Made by a program: the position numbers and the translations under genes. Below are positions 1 to 11,792 of a stretch of DNA of 64,000 bases, piece by piece. Where the stretch lies: contig BLJB01000242.1 in NCBI GenBank assembly GCA_013423325.1, positions 1 through 64,000 of the forward strand, written 5' to 3'. The notes beneath the pieces are model-generated. The model did no database searches. It was not told the origin of the DNA and was given only the letters and a program-made list of their open reading frames with translations. How positions within the stretch are numbered: position 1 is the stretch's first letter; the number at the start of each line of letters is the position of its first letter. This DNA comes from Usnea hakonensis. Its lineage: Eukaryota > Ascomycota > Lecanoromycetes > Lecanorales > Parmeliaceae.

Positions 1-75
1 CCTGGTTCCCCACCTATCGTGAATGGCGTCTCTTCATGTTGGTTGTTGTACTTCATCTTTTCAGAAAATTCTTAG

Positions 76-850
76 GTAGATCGCCTTATAATCTTAATAT
101 TTTATTATAGATAATAATTTTTCTTTTTAAATTTAATAAGATAGTCCTCCTTATTCTAGTTAAAAATCTATTTATTATTTAAATCTAAATTTATACTATC
201 GCGCTACTTACTCGATAAATTTATTAAGGGAGATATTATAATTATTTCTAGACCTTTTCCTTTAAAAGATAGAGAGATTAGAATTATTAAAACTAACTCC
301 GCTAATAGTATACTAGCGAAAGTAGTAGATAAAAGATATAAAAATATAATAATTATAAAAGTAGTTTAATAATATAATATTAAATATATTAGAACTAATT
401 TCTAAAGAATTTCTAAATTACCCGGGAGGTACTAATTTAATATATTAGTACTAAGTACTACCCCGCTATAAAGTTACTAGTTACGGGACCCCCCTAGCGG
501 TTAATAGTCGTAGGGGTTCTAGTAGCCCTAATAATAGCACTATACTACCCCTACTAGGTATACGCTATTAACCAGATAGCGCTAGGCGCTAACATTTTCT
601 TTAAGGTCTTATTCGCTACTATAGTCTTTACCGTAGTTATATTACCCTACTTACTTATAGTATTATACTACTCGTTCTTAAAGGAGACCTTAGAGACCTT
701 ATAGTAATAAGGTTAAGAGGTATTCGAAGGCCCCTAAGTACTAGGAGCTATCTAGCGAGAGTTCGTAGTATTTCGAGGTATTATAATACCTCCGTATTCG
801 TATTTAGGCTATATAAGAGCTTTAATAGCTTTAGTTATAGACTAAGGATA
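76..850. repeat. AT-rich, CA/TG-depleted block (RIP-damaged repeat relic)
   Basis: The stretch is dense in TA steps and almost lacks CA and TG dinucleotides; only a handful occur, while the flanks (before 76 and after 870) contain them freely. RIP in Pezizomycotina converts CpA to TpA (TpG to TpA on the other strand) in duplicated DNA, so this is what a heavily mutated transposon copy looks like. No coding frame survives and no terminal repeats were identified, so the element family is unknown. Confidence 0.75.
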
Positions 851-875
851 GTATCTACAATAGTGTAGAGTAATG

Positions 876-2227
876 TTTCTGATTTTTTATATAGGGTACG
901 CTAATAATTTGGTGGGGATGGGGCTGAATGGATTTTGCCAAGGAATCTCATCGATTTTGGATATGCTAAATTTGCGTCAGGGGTTGGAAACTCGAGGCGG
1001 GAGAAGGGGGGCGGTGTCGCACGCCGGAAGGAGGCTTCCGCATGTGATGATCTGTCCGACAAACAAGGAATCAGGAGCCAGTCTGCTTCCAGCTCCTCTC
1101 TCGGAGCCAAAGAAGTTACACATGAGGCCGGCAGGGAGACTGGCGGTGAGAACGACGGCAGCCTGAGAGGATGTTCGGGGCCCGCAGGCTTTGAATTAAA
1201 ACGCTGCTGCAAGATGTCAAGACCTAAATTGAGGTCGATTTTTTGAAAATTGAGATGAATAGGCATGGAGATGGCAAAGTTCAAGCCACGATGTTGGCAA
1301 TTTGCTTTTTGGGAACCGCATCATCCCCTTTTTTGGATGGATTCATCGCATTACTCTTTCTTGTCAGCGATTCTCTCGATATTTGTCAATACCATGTGTA
1401 TATACAATTGGGTTAGCCAGCCATATAGCAGGTCAAGGAGGTCTTTCCGGCGTTTAATTATCTTTTCTGGATATTGCCGAGCTTTCATCGCTTGGAACAA
1501 ACGAAATCACAATGTCACGAAGATATGAGAGTACTACGTACTACGTCCGTTCAAGACTTCAATACTTTTGAATCTCCCAGGCACTAGTATTCCGCAGAGA
1601 GATATGCCACCACCACCTCCCTCTCTCTATCCTTATTCTAGTCTCGCAGACTGCGAAAAAAATTGGAGATGGCCATTGTCATTCTATACGGAGCTGAATG
1701 AACACACGGTGCAACGCTCACGCGAGGGATAAGGAGGCCGAGGATGGCTGATGCGTCCAAGTCAGAATTTCTACCTTCACCGCGCTTGGCTGCCTCATAC
1801 GCTTAGCGATAGACCTGAGGGAGAGATGACCCGCTCTGCGACGAGAGCACGCGGAGGCGGCTTTCTGGTATGCGCGAAGAGCTGTCGTGGCGGTGGCGCG
1901 GGGGTTTGGGACTGGGGAAAGCATTAGATGACTTTGTATAGCGACACTTCATCGGCCGTGGGAAAGGGTTGTTTGGAAGGTGTCATTGTAAAAATTCGAA
2001 GACGTTCGCAAATCCGTTATTGCAGAGGTTAGAGAAGATGCTCGGATGACAAGTCAGCTACCTGGCCCGGCCACTGGTGATAGAAGTGCAAGCATCGGCC
2101 AAATCGGTGATTAGAACGCTTTCAGAAAGGGTCAAACAATCAGTAAATGGTTCGAGCCGGCAAGGTCAGACGATATTTACCTCTCTGTCAGCGTTGAAAG
2201 GAAAGTCCACTTGTATCATCATTCATG
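876..2227. other. Stretch without a supported gene
   Basis: Base composition returns to normal after the RIP block. Short open frames exist on both strands but none has a convincing start, splice sites or a family match. One + frame near 935-1246 has a kinase-like LIDFGYAKF string with no other kinase motif around it; I do not annotate it. Confidence 0.5.
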
Positions 2228-3304
2228 TCAAAAAGAACTTCGTTTATCACTACTTATGGTCCCTCCGCCGCCAGCCGGTCCGTCTTCCCTCAAAGAGCCA
2301 AAGCCTATTTTCTCGCCGGCATATTCTATTGAAAAAGTCAGAGCGTCAAAGAACCCGTAGGCCCCGGTGAGACTTGTCCACAAAAGCCCTATCGCCCGTA
2401 CACACTGGCCCCAGCGAAGTATTGGGCGCCAGTTTCTCTTGGCGCTCCTAATCTGCAGACGCAAGGCGCTCGGTAGGTCGTTCGTACTGTTGACCCTGGC
2501 TCGCGTCGCGGAGGCATCATGGGAGATTGCATTCGCCAGGGCGTCGATGAAGGTCAGGAAAACATCGACGCGATCTATGCTCTCTCCCATGTGCCTGGTG
2601 TAATGTATTTGGAAATTGGTGTCGTCGGGATCGGTGAAAACACCCGTCACATCCGCCAACGTTGAGTTCTGTCCGATACGACTGTGACCGTTTTCGCTCG
2701 CGCTCTTGACATTACCTAGTGTCTCTGAAGGAGTCTGCTGTATGCCGACGAGCCCGATGCAATCTAGGTCGACATAGAAGAATCCAAAGACTTTTTGCCA
2801 GCGCTGTGCCCGAGCAAAGTCCCGACCGAGGGCATAGAGCGCTAGGATCACGTGTTTGTTCCTCGCCCGGCTCGGCCGATATTGCGGATACTTAGTCGAG
2901 ATGAGCTCGCAGCTGAAAACGGGACGCGTAATGACATCGATGGATTCAATGACAGCCTCCCAAGAGCGTCCTGAAAACTGGAGCATCGCCGATATCACGT
3001 TGTCGCACATTTCATATTCCCTGAATCGCCACACGGGGGAGGAATATATCGTCTCCATCTGAAAACCTGGAATCGTGGGGATGGATAGATCACTGGATCC
3101 TGACGACGAATCATTGCCAGCACTTGCTTCATCATCAGTTGTCAAAATGGACGAGAAGAGCGGGTCCACTCACGTTGGCAAACCCAACAAATTGAGAGCG
3201 GTGGAATTTGAAGGAGCTGAAGGCAATGCGGAGGTGAAAGTGTGTGCTGAGGTCAGGCGGAATGTCAGGAGCAGAATGCCAGCAGGGGTGCCGAAGAACT
3301 GCAT
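2228..3304 (-). CDS. Secreted protein of unknown function
   Basis: Two exons: 3174-3304 and 2228-3122, with a 51-bp intron (GTGAGT donor, AACTGAT branch-like site, CAAG acceptor), giving about 341 residues. The first exon supplies an ATG and a signal-peptide-like start, MQFFGTPAGILLLTFRLTSA. Without that exon the long second frame has only a GTG start, impossible for a nuclear fungal gene. The mature part opens with a Ser/Gly/Asn-rich linker (about 45-62), then a globular region of about 230 residues with four cysteines and a Trp-rich stretch, and ends in a Gly-rich tail. I do not recognise the family. A possible 5'-UTR intron (GTAAGT near 3396) precedes the start. It lies between RIP-damaged and decayed DNA, a common setting for lineage-specific secreted proteins. 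Secretion is inferred; the frame itself is fairly secure. Confidence 0.6.
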
Positions 3305-3656
3305 CGTGGAAGACCTTTTCTGGACTTCCGGAGCGGATGAGGGTTGAAGATGTATTCCAAGTGTCTTGGTTTATGTACAAAACAAACAGACTTACTCAAA
3401 TATGGCTACCTCACGTCTATGTGGTTTCAGTGCTTTACCAGACCAATGACAATACCCGATGGCGCCCAAAAGTCTCGTCTATGGACGAAATGGCGTAAGC
3501 TGTATCCTCGTCTGCGAAATAAGTCCTGCTACTTGGACTGTGACTGCTTGACTCAGCCACCCCCTAAGTATTAGGCCTGCGGCTATACTGGATTTAGGGC
3601 TCAAAATTAATAACAGGGGTCATATTGAATGGGGTTAATTATCAATATTCCTTATA

Positions 3657-3720
3657 CAGTCAATACTCGCTATAACAATATAGCGTTTCGTGAAAAAAAT
3701 ATCATTATAAACAGGATATT
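3657..3720. repeat. Possible single end of a pogo/Tc1-like transposon
   Basis: After a TA dinucleotide the sequence begins CAGTCAATACTCGCTATAAC and continues AT-rich. From memory this resembles pogo/Tigger-type inverted-repeat ends (CAGTC...CTCG.TATAAC). No matching inverted end was found in the window, so this could only be one end of a decayed copy. Confidence 0.25.
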
Positions 3721-6700
3721 GTTCCACCAAGAAATACGCTAAATGTACGCTGACGTCTTGGTAGCGGTAATGCAGGGAACGCTACTTGGTACCAAAAATG
3801 GGGACTGGCCCGACTGGGAGACTGAGTCAATGTGACTGCCAGCATAGCCCACATCATCTAATAAGGAGGCTCACCTAAACCGCGTGAGTCCAGCCGATAC
3901 GTATCAAAAGCATTCTTCTCCCGAGCGCCAAAGAACGGTTATCTTGATACGTTGTAGCGCGCTCTCGTATGCGACCGTCTATGAGGATTTACCACGCCGC
4001 CCTCACCGGGCAGTGCAAAGAACCCAAAGAAGACAAAGACAATTCGCGACGCTCCGCCTCCAAGCAAGACAAAGGCACAAGCAAGTATCCGTCAACGAAT
4101 CGGAGGGCTCGTACCCATATAGCATTTCCGGCGTCTCATCCGTAGATATATAATTGACATACATATTGAGCGTACGTCCTGGTGCGTCGCCCGTGTGGAA
4201 TAATACTCGCGCTTAGTGCCTATACTCGTTTGCGATGGCAGCTAGTGTAGGCTCGTTGGGAGGCTAGCCGGGTGTGTACGCGCTTGTCTTAGGTTTTAGA
4301 AGAAGAAGGTGAAGGAGGAGGAAAGAAAGGTTCAAGTAATTAGTTAAGAAGAAGAGTATTAAATTATACTAGCCAATCGTGGAGTACGTAGACCAAAAAA
4401 AGAGCCTTTCTGGTAGGAGCTCCCGGAGGGCCCCCGGAGGAAAGGGGGGCTTCAGGCAGTCTCCCCCTGAGAATTAATGGGTCAAAGAACAAATCTCTCC
4501 GTGAGCTCTCGGGGAGCTTACCTTGACAGCCTCTTCGGCAGGAACTCTTGAGATTTTATGGGGGTACCGAGGATGAAAAGGAGGCTCCCAGCCCCAGAAA
4601 TCCGTAAGCGTTTCCATACTGGGAAGTCCACGGCGCCAGCGCATACTCTAGGTGGTTCGGAAGTACTATTACCATCTTTCACAAATGTGGCAGCCATCCA
4701 TAGTCAATATTCGGTTGTCTCATTGATCTTTACACCTTAGTATTGGAAAAGTCAAAAGTAAATAATAGAAGCCCGAATGTGGGCAAGTGAACATGCATGG
4801 CCTCTTTTCTTGTCATTCAGATGTAGAAATTAGTAGAACACAGCTTCTCAGAATATCTCGAGGCTCTCTCATAACCCCATCTGATCTGTTCTCGGCATAC
4901 CTTGCCAGAGAAGACGGTTCTTTCCCACCAATCCGGAATATTGATCCAGCACCAGAATATGACCACGGGCACCTCAAGCCCCGGGCCCCATTCCCAAAAT
5001 TGTCCGTTGTGAAATTGAAGCAAGGCTCGTGGTGTCTGCTCATTGGCCCAGCGCAATCGCGGCTCGAAAGATTGCTCCCCATGATCCTGCAGTCAATGTC
5101 ATCCTGCTTGAGGCCTGGCATGACATTCACCTTATCGCAGTGAATGCTTGACCATGGCAAATGTTGAATCGTTTCAGGAGATCGTACATGCTTTGACTTG
5201 CTCTCATCAAGATGAAGGAGACTTTTCCAGATATAGTTATTCCTAAACCAGGTTTACTCAACTGCTTTCCCTTTCGCCATGGTCCAATTGAATACACCTG
5301 TTAAGCGCGAATCTTCCTTTTTAACCAGATACATCAATTGCATTTGTATTTCTGCGACTAGCCGAAGCCAGACCTCAATGTAGATAGCCAAGAAGACGAG
5401 CCACCTGGACAGTAGTCTTGGAATTTTGCCAAAATTTTGTTTCAGGGACTGGTACCTGTTTCGCGTTCAAAATGTGAAGATGTGCTCAGGAAACGAGACT
5501 GTTGTCAAAGAACGTCAACCCTTTCTTCCTTGACCAGATGTTTAAGACTATTCAGCTAGTGAATTGTAGCTCTCAATGTCGACGGCTTGAGACATGCAAT
5601 AGCGCAAGATTTAGAGCGTATGGAGAACGTCAGGTTCTTATTGGGGAAATGCACTCGATATTCGTTTAGGAACAAGGCGGAAACGTTTCGCTTTTCAGGA
5701 AACTCGACATCATAAGTCTTCAATGTATCAGAGCTGCAGGAATCAAATCATTTAAACGCTCAAGACTGCTATTTTTACTTGGATTTTGCACCTACTCCGC
5801 CTAAATCGGAGGGGTGATTGCATCTGGCAAGATAACAAGGGCCTGGAAAAGAAATGGTCAACGGCTAGAAACCCTGTGACATGTACAAGGACTGAGAACG
5901 TTACCTAGACAGCGCGTCTGTGCTCAAAGCAATTGAGGCGGGATCTAGGTCTCGAAGACTGACCCTCGCGGTGGCGAGAGACCTAGGCCTATACTTCCTT
6001 GATAGCGCTCCTGAGATATTTGGCAACAAATACAGAGTCAAAGGGAACTCACGTAGACATGAAGAGACCGCGGAGTAGCTCTTTTCATCATAGCCATTTA
6101 TTCCCCAAGTTTACGGACTGCGGCGTGACCAGCATGATCATGAGGAGCGTAAATTGCGGCCTTTTCCAGGTCCAAAAGACAATTTTGCCAGGCAGACTAC
6201 TTGGTTAACAGCTAATCGCTGGGGGCTATTCGAGCACCGCGAGCAAGGCCAATGGCCAACCCTCAAACGCAAGGAGGGTCAACATTTGAAGTCTGATAAC
6301 GCTAGTTAGTAGAGTTGTTCACCCGTCCAACTCGGACATCCTTGAAGGGCTCCACCCGTCCGTTCAACCGAAGTTTCTCTCGAAAAGGATCTGGTCATAA
6401 CGAGCTCCAAATCCATTGTTACCATGTTTCTGCCTTTGGTGGCTTGGTGACATTACGAATCAACAATCACGGATTTGGAATGACCCGCTTAGAATAGCAG
6501 CGGTCGTGAACAGGAGTGAAACACGTTGAACTACCGATGAAAGCTGAATGTAAGGTTAAGATTGCTCTCACTTCCCTCAACGCTTCTTACTCCACGAGCT
6601 CCAAAACCAGTGCAGTAAATGCACACACTTAATAGTAGATTAGGAATTGCATGATGGGAATGACATTGTCAAGGGTAGTGTGATGAGTGAGGAATATTCC

Positions 6701-8832
6701 GGTCTTGAAATAGAAGACCTCAGTCAAGGTTTGTCCTAAATACGTTGACCTTGCCGATATGTTCATTCGACGTTACATTCGGAGTCGGGAACGATTAATT
6801 TCGACGAGTGCCATATGCAGCCCAGGACCAGGGCGGTGAGAATAGTGCAGGAAGAATACTGTCGAGACACAAGCTCGATATCTCAGAGATGTTGCATCAA
6901 ACCATGACGGGAGTTGCCTCGGTCTTGAACCAACTTTCCTGAGACAGTGATTAGAGATGACGGTTGTGAGGCACGACGAGGAAGGAATGAACATGGTTAG
7001 TAATCGATTGGTAATGATATAGCGCAGAAGTAGTAAGCGGTAAGAGTAGCAGTAGCAGCAGTAGCAGCGATAACAGGAGGAGCAAAAGTCCACTAGCGAA
7101 CCCAAATGATAGTTGGGTGAGAGACAGCTATATTTGGGTTGGAAATGATAGTCTGACACTGAGATCCCACGTTCCTGTTCCTGCAATATTCGATTCCTTC
7201 CACTGGAGATATCCCTTAGCATCAGTAGCCATGGCTGTTATTGAAAAGCGTTTCTCATTGAGATGAGTTGATGATAGAGTCATCGGATGTCTGAATTATG
7301 AGAGGGAAATATCTATCTAGGAGTATGCAATGGGGAGTCATCATTCATGGGGGATGCCAAATGAGTGAAAAAGAAGAAGAAGAAAGTGAGAGATTTTTCT
7401 GCTGCATAGATTTGCAATTGGTCATCTTCGGGGGCTATGAAAACAAACAATCAAAATTTATTTTCTTCATCCTGACTCTTCGTCTTCGTGCTCTCCAACA
7501 ACCCGAGGGTGGCAAAAAAATAAAGGCCTAAGGTAGGCTTGTCGGTAGAAAACAAGGCCGAGGCCGGAGCTAAATACTTAGACTGAAGGGTCCTGATCCA
7601 ATTTTCCTTCCACCACTGCCACCACATGCGAAAAGCCCCATCAATAATAATAATACCTTACCTTAACAATAAGGTAATAATAGAAGGCAAAGCTAGAGGT
7701 ATACTTAGTATTTTAAATAATACGTACATCATTACGGAGGTCAAGGTAATCTATATCCCTACAACCCTACACTACAAGCTAAAGTAAAGGTAAAAGTTGG
7801 TTGTCAAAGCCGCTCCCCTTGTCTCGCAGATAGATGTACCTACTCGTACCTTTCTTTTCGCTCTCGATACCCCCCAATCAATAGATCAAATCACCCCCCT
7901 CCCAAAAGGCATTGGCTCTTCCCTATCACACCGCCATCAACCCGTATTTCACGCTTTCAGCCTCGAAAAGGTTTCAAGCCATCCCAGCCAAACTACTCGA
8001 ATTTGACGCCTACTGCCCCTGCACCTCCACTTCGGATGGACTTAACGCATGGAATGCTTGCAACCTAAAACTACCTTACCTACATGGAGATAATAATACA
8101 TTGCGTTATCTAACACACGCTGACTGCAAATTCCTCGGACCCGATGACTTGAAGACTGCTGAAGACTGATCAAGACTGAGAACCTCGGTTGCCATTTTCG
8201 ATATCGGACTTAAAAATACATGAAGGATTCTCCAACTAAACCAAGGTAACACCAGTAAAGTAAAGTACCTGAGGTACTTTATCAATCGCCAAGATACAGT
8301 GGTGGAGGTGGAGAGTTTTTATCCCCGATCCGACTAAAAAAATGATAAATAATCCAAAATAAATAAAAGCATTAATATTGATACTTTGATCAAATGGGAA
8401 AGTTACCAAACCAGGGTTACGGTACATGTCGTTCCGTTGGAAGATGTGCGGAACGGCATAAGGTATCTAATAAGGGCCTTAATAATGGCCTGCAGCCTGC
8501 TGACAAGACTACCTGATAATAATCTCTCGTCTTTCCTTGCATTTATATTCACCCATTCCTCCACCCTCTTGCCCCCCGGTGGCACTATGACGGATGTCCT
8601 GCCCTCTCCTCCACGCTTGTTGACGTGTTCGCTTACTTTATGCTGCATTAGTCTAGTTCATTCACGGCCTTCATACTACTCCAAATACGTCTGGCATATT
8701 TTGCAAACCATACCTCTTCTTAGCACTGTCTCTGAATTTATACGACCAGCTCCTCTGTCCACTATCCTAACATAATCCCATTTAGACGCCAGTCTGAATC
8801 ACGACTTTCTACCTTGACGGCCTGAGTTTTAC
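3721..8832. other. Long gene-poor stretch
   Basis: No frame here shows a convincing start, splice sites and family match together. It contains a purine-rich (GAA/GGA) patch near 4300-4340, an AGC/AGT trinucleotide patch near 7040-7075 and several TACCTTA/AAAGTA words (7654-7678, 8071-8085, 8252-8280). Overlapping frames on both strands around 4790-5160 may be remnants of an old gene, but all are interrupted. The last few hundred bases should include the promoter and 5' leader of the Zn2Cys6 gene. Confidence 0.5.
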
Positions 8833-9807
8833 ATGACCATGCAACCGAGGGATACGCACTCTTCACCCGAGGACGAAGAGACTAACACCCGCAAGAGAGT
8901 ATGCAAGGCGTGCGATCGATGCAGGCTGAAAAAGTCAAAAGTCAGTATTCATCGCACTGGTGGTTTTTGGATAGGCTCTCAAGCTCATCCTACTCCTACA
9001 GTGTGACGGCGCAAGTCCTTGCAATCGATGTCAATCAGATAATGCCATATGTGTGTTTGGGGAGCGGAAGAAATCGCACGACAAGGTCTATCCCAAAGGG
9101 TGAGCGATTATCGCTACTCCTTTGGCCGTTGATGCTGATCTCCTTGCGTCAGTTACGTGGAGATGCTGGAGCAGCAGCAAGATAAGTTAGTCAATGCGCT
9201 GCAAGAATTGTACGACCGAAATCTGAACAGGAGACCCTGGCCCGGACCTCCGCTACAGAAAACTGCCAAAGGAATTCCGCTCACCCATGATATTCTTGAC
9301 CGCCTGGGGTTGCTCAAGTTGGACGATCAGGGGAATTATGATACATTTGAAGAAGACACGGATGCCCTGCGGCAGAAGATGATGGTCAAAGAGGAAGAGC
9401 ACGCATATCCAACACCGAAAACCACCAAATCAGAGTTCAGTCCCGTCAGTCCCAACTTTGAGTCTTTTATGTCCAGGCCTTTTGAAAAGGCGTTTTCGGC
9501 AACGCACTATCAACCGACTCCTCCAATGCAGAGTCCGGAAGAGGATACGCCGATGACATTCCCCGAATCATCTTTGAATCTAGCGCCTTGCATGAGCTTA
9601 GACCCAGCATCGCTACAGCCGCCTTGTCAGTCGTGGATACAGTCATCGTCCCGCTATGTGTCCGACATAGACTACAACTATAACGCGGCATTAGCATATA
9701 ACGGAATGGGCCTGATGCAACCGAAAGGCAATCCTTGTTTACCAATGTCTGCATGGAACGACGACGACGGCATTGGATCTCTGGGGCTTGATCCTGTTTT
9801 ATCGTGA
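8833..9807 (+). CDS. Short Zn2Cys6 fungal transcription factor
   Basis: Three exons: 8833-8940, 9002-9099 and 9153-9807 (introns 61 and 53 bp), about 286 residues. The binuclear zinc cluster spans the first intron. Its spacing is CX2CX6CX5CX2CX6C, starting at CDRCRLKKSKC around residues 27-37, which binds two zinc ions and contacts CGG-type half sites in the nucleus. After it comes a short coiled-coil-like linker (YVEMLEQQQDKLVNALQEL), typical of the dimerisation element. The rest is acidic, Ser/Pro-rich and low complexity, plausibly an activation region. It lacks the long fungal transcription-factor middle homology domain, so it belongs to the short class. No specific orthologue is claimed. 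The next gene downstream on the same strand is aldose 1-epimerase, about 0.9 kb away; regulation of it is only a possibility. Confidence 0.88.
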
Positions 9808-10690
9808 TGGTTTATGTATTTATTTTATGGTTTATCTGTACACAAATCTACACCGGGAAGACATGAGTGCAGGTTTCATGATTTGATTGAGTCCAGGAGT
9901 TAACCGCCAAGAATCGAGATAATACAGGTACATACACCATCGGTTACCCTATACACCATTGGATCCCGCGCCTCAAGCATGTCAGTGGAATCTGTTTACC
10001 GCCTTTCTATCATCGGGTGGGGTTGGGGAAGCATGATCTGGATTATTTCTTCCGTCCATCTCATCCTCCCTCCAGGATTCCCAGAGGGCACAGTCCCAAC
10101 TCCAACCATTCAGGCGCAGCACTATTTTGTCTTTCTGATTTGTCTTCTTGTTCTTTTCTCTCTTTTTATTTCCTGTCTTTCTTGGGCTTGTTGCAGTGTG
10201 CATGAGGATACAGTTGTGGTTGTTGACGCGCAGGCTGCACGAGGTTTGACTTGAGGAGGTGAAGTCTCTTTGACAGGTGATCGACGGAAAGCTTAAATCA
10301 GGGTCGACCGTTGGCAAGTGCAAGTGCCCGATAAGATACGAGTACTTTTATTTGGCGTTGTTTTTTGATTTCCCACGCCTCGCACTCAACCCCGCACTTG
10401 TTGATTCGATGACGCCAGCAACCGCCAAGCTGCAACATGCCAAGAAAGTGAAGTGGAGTGCTTTAAAGGTACTCGTACCTTAAAGTATGCAAGATAGTAA
10501 AGTACGGTGCTTTACGAGTGAGTAAGTAAGTATGCAATAATCCCATCACAAACTCTATCTCACCCTTTAACCATTTTCAAACAATCCAATCATTCTTGCT
10601 TCATCACACTTTTACACACTATGCGCCTTTGAACCGACATTTAGCCTTCACCGTTTCAAGACCTCTGCATAACCCCCCAGACTAATCCGC
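9808..10690. other. Intergenic stretch between regulator and epimerase genes
   Basis: No gene seen. Near 10469-10530 lies a cluster of GGTAC, AAAGTA and GTAAG words (see findings). The 80 bases before the epimerase start are C/T-rich, as in many fungal promoters. Confidence 0.5.
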
Positions 10691-11792
10691 ATGACCGATA
10701 TCTTTCCCGCAATGTCCTCCCAATCGTATGAGTCTGCTTTCACCTTCATCGCCCAAGGAGCCGCCATTCAAGAATTCAAAGTTGACGGTCACAACATAGT
10801 CTTGGGTTTCCCAGAAGCCAAATTCTACAAATCACACAATGCCCCCTACTTTGGCGAGACCATTGGCCGGACAACCAACCGCGTCAAAGACGCTCGGATA
10901 CACCATCTCAATGGCAAAACATATTCCCTACATTCCAACGACGGACCGAATTGTTTGCACGGTGGCGCCCAAGGCTGGGGCAAGAAAGACTTCCACGGTC
11001 CTGTACCAGTAAATCGAAATGGGAAAGAGGGGGTACAATTCACGTATCTGAGTAATGATGGTGAAGAAGGATACCCTGGCACCGTGGAGTGCAAGGTTTG
11101 GTACACTGCGGGCAAGGAAGATGACCAAACGGTTTTGGACGTCGAGTATCAAGTCGAATTTGTAGGCGATGAATGTGAGGAGACCGTCGTCGGTGTCACG
11201 AATCACAGGTAAGGCTCTCATTTCCCAGCCTGCTACACTCACAAGAAAACGCCATATCTGACCACGACCACTCAGCTACTTCAACCTGAACCCCAACTCA
11301 AAGACTATCGAGGGACACGCCATCAGCCTCTCAACAGACCAACACCTAGCCCTCGACTCCAACTCCGTCCCCACGGGCGAAATCACCGCCCACGCCTCCG
11401 CGCCCAAACCAAACACCCTCTTCTTCCTCGGCCGATCTTCCCCATCCTTCGATGACTGCTTCGTCCTCGACCCGCCTAAAATAATCCCCCTGGACACGCG
11501 CAACCTACCGCTCCGCACCCTCGTCCGCATATCCCATCCCGGTACGAAACTGCACCTGGAAATCCTGAGCACGGAGCCTGCCTTTCAATTCTACACGGGA
11601 GAGCACATTGACGTGCCGGAATTGGAGAGCAGCAGCGGGGAAAAGATTGCGGCGAAGGGAGCGAGGGCTGGGATTGCGGTGGAGCCGTCGCGGTATGTGG
11701 ATGCGCAGCGGAGTGAGTGGAGGGGACAGTGTCTGTTGAAGAGGGGAGAGGTTTGGGGTGCTAAGAGTCAGTATAGAGCGTGGAGGGGGTGA
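10691..11792 (+). CDS. Aldose 1-epimerase (mutarotase)
   Basis: Two exons, 10691-11208 and 11276-11792, with a 67-bp intron; about 344 residues. It interconverts alpha and beta anomers of glucose/galactose, feeding the Leloir pathway and sugar uptake in the cytosol. Family hallmarks are visible: the NDGPNCLHGG motif with a substrate-binding His near residue 90, TNHSYFNL with the catalytic His near 172 (rebuilt exactly across the splice junction), FDDCFVL with the Asp, and GIAVEPSRYVDA containing the catalytic Glu. Length matches galactose mutarotases (about 340). No signal peptide. The ATG chosen gives MTDIFPAMSS; a second in-frame ATG seven codons later is also possible. Confidence 0.92.

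Noticed and set aside
4787..5160. Overlapping frames on both strands of over 110 codons
   Set aside because: Both are bounded by stops without splice consensus; composition alone explains them. Possibly an old gene remnant, but no domain is recognisable.
6773..7222. Minus-strand frame of 149 codons
   Set aside because: It runs through an AGC/AGT trinucleotide patch that creates Ser/Cys/Tyr runs, has no family resemblance and no splice support.
9979..10323. Hydrophobic plus-strand frame (91 codons) and opposing minus frame
   Set aside because: The hydrophobic run derives from a T-rich tract; no homology and likely a 3' UTR or intergenic sequence.
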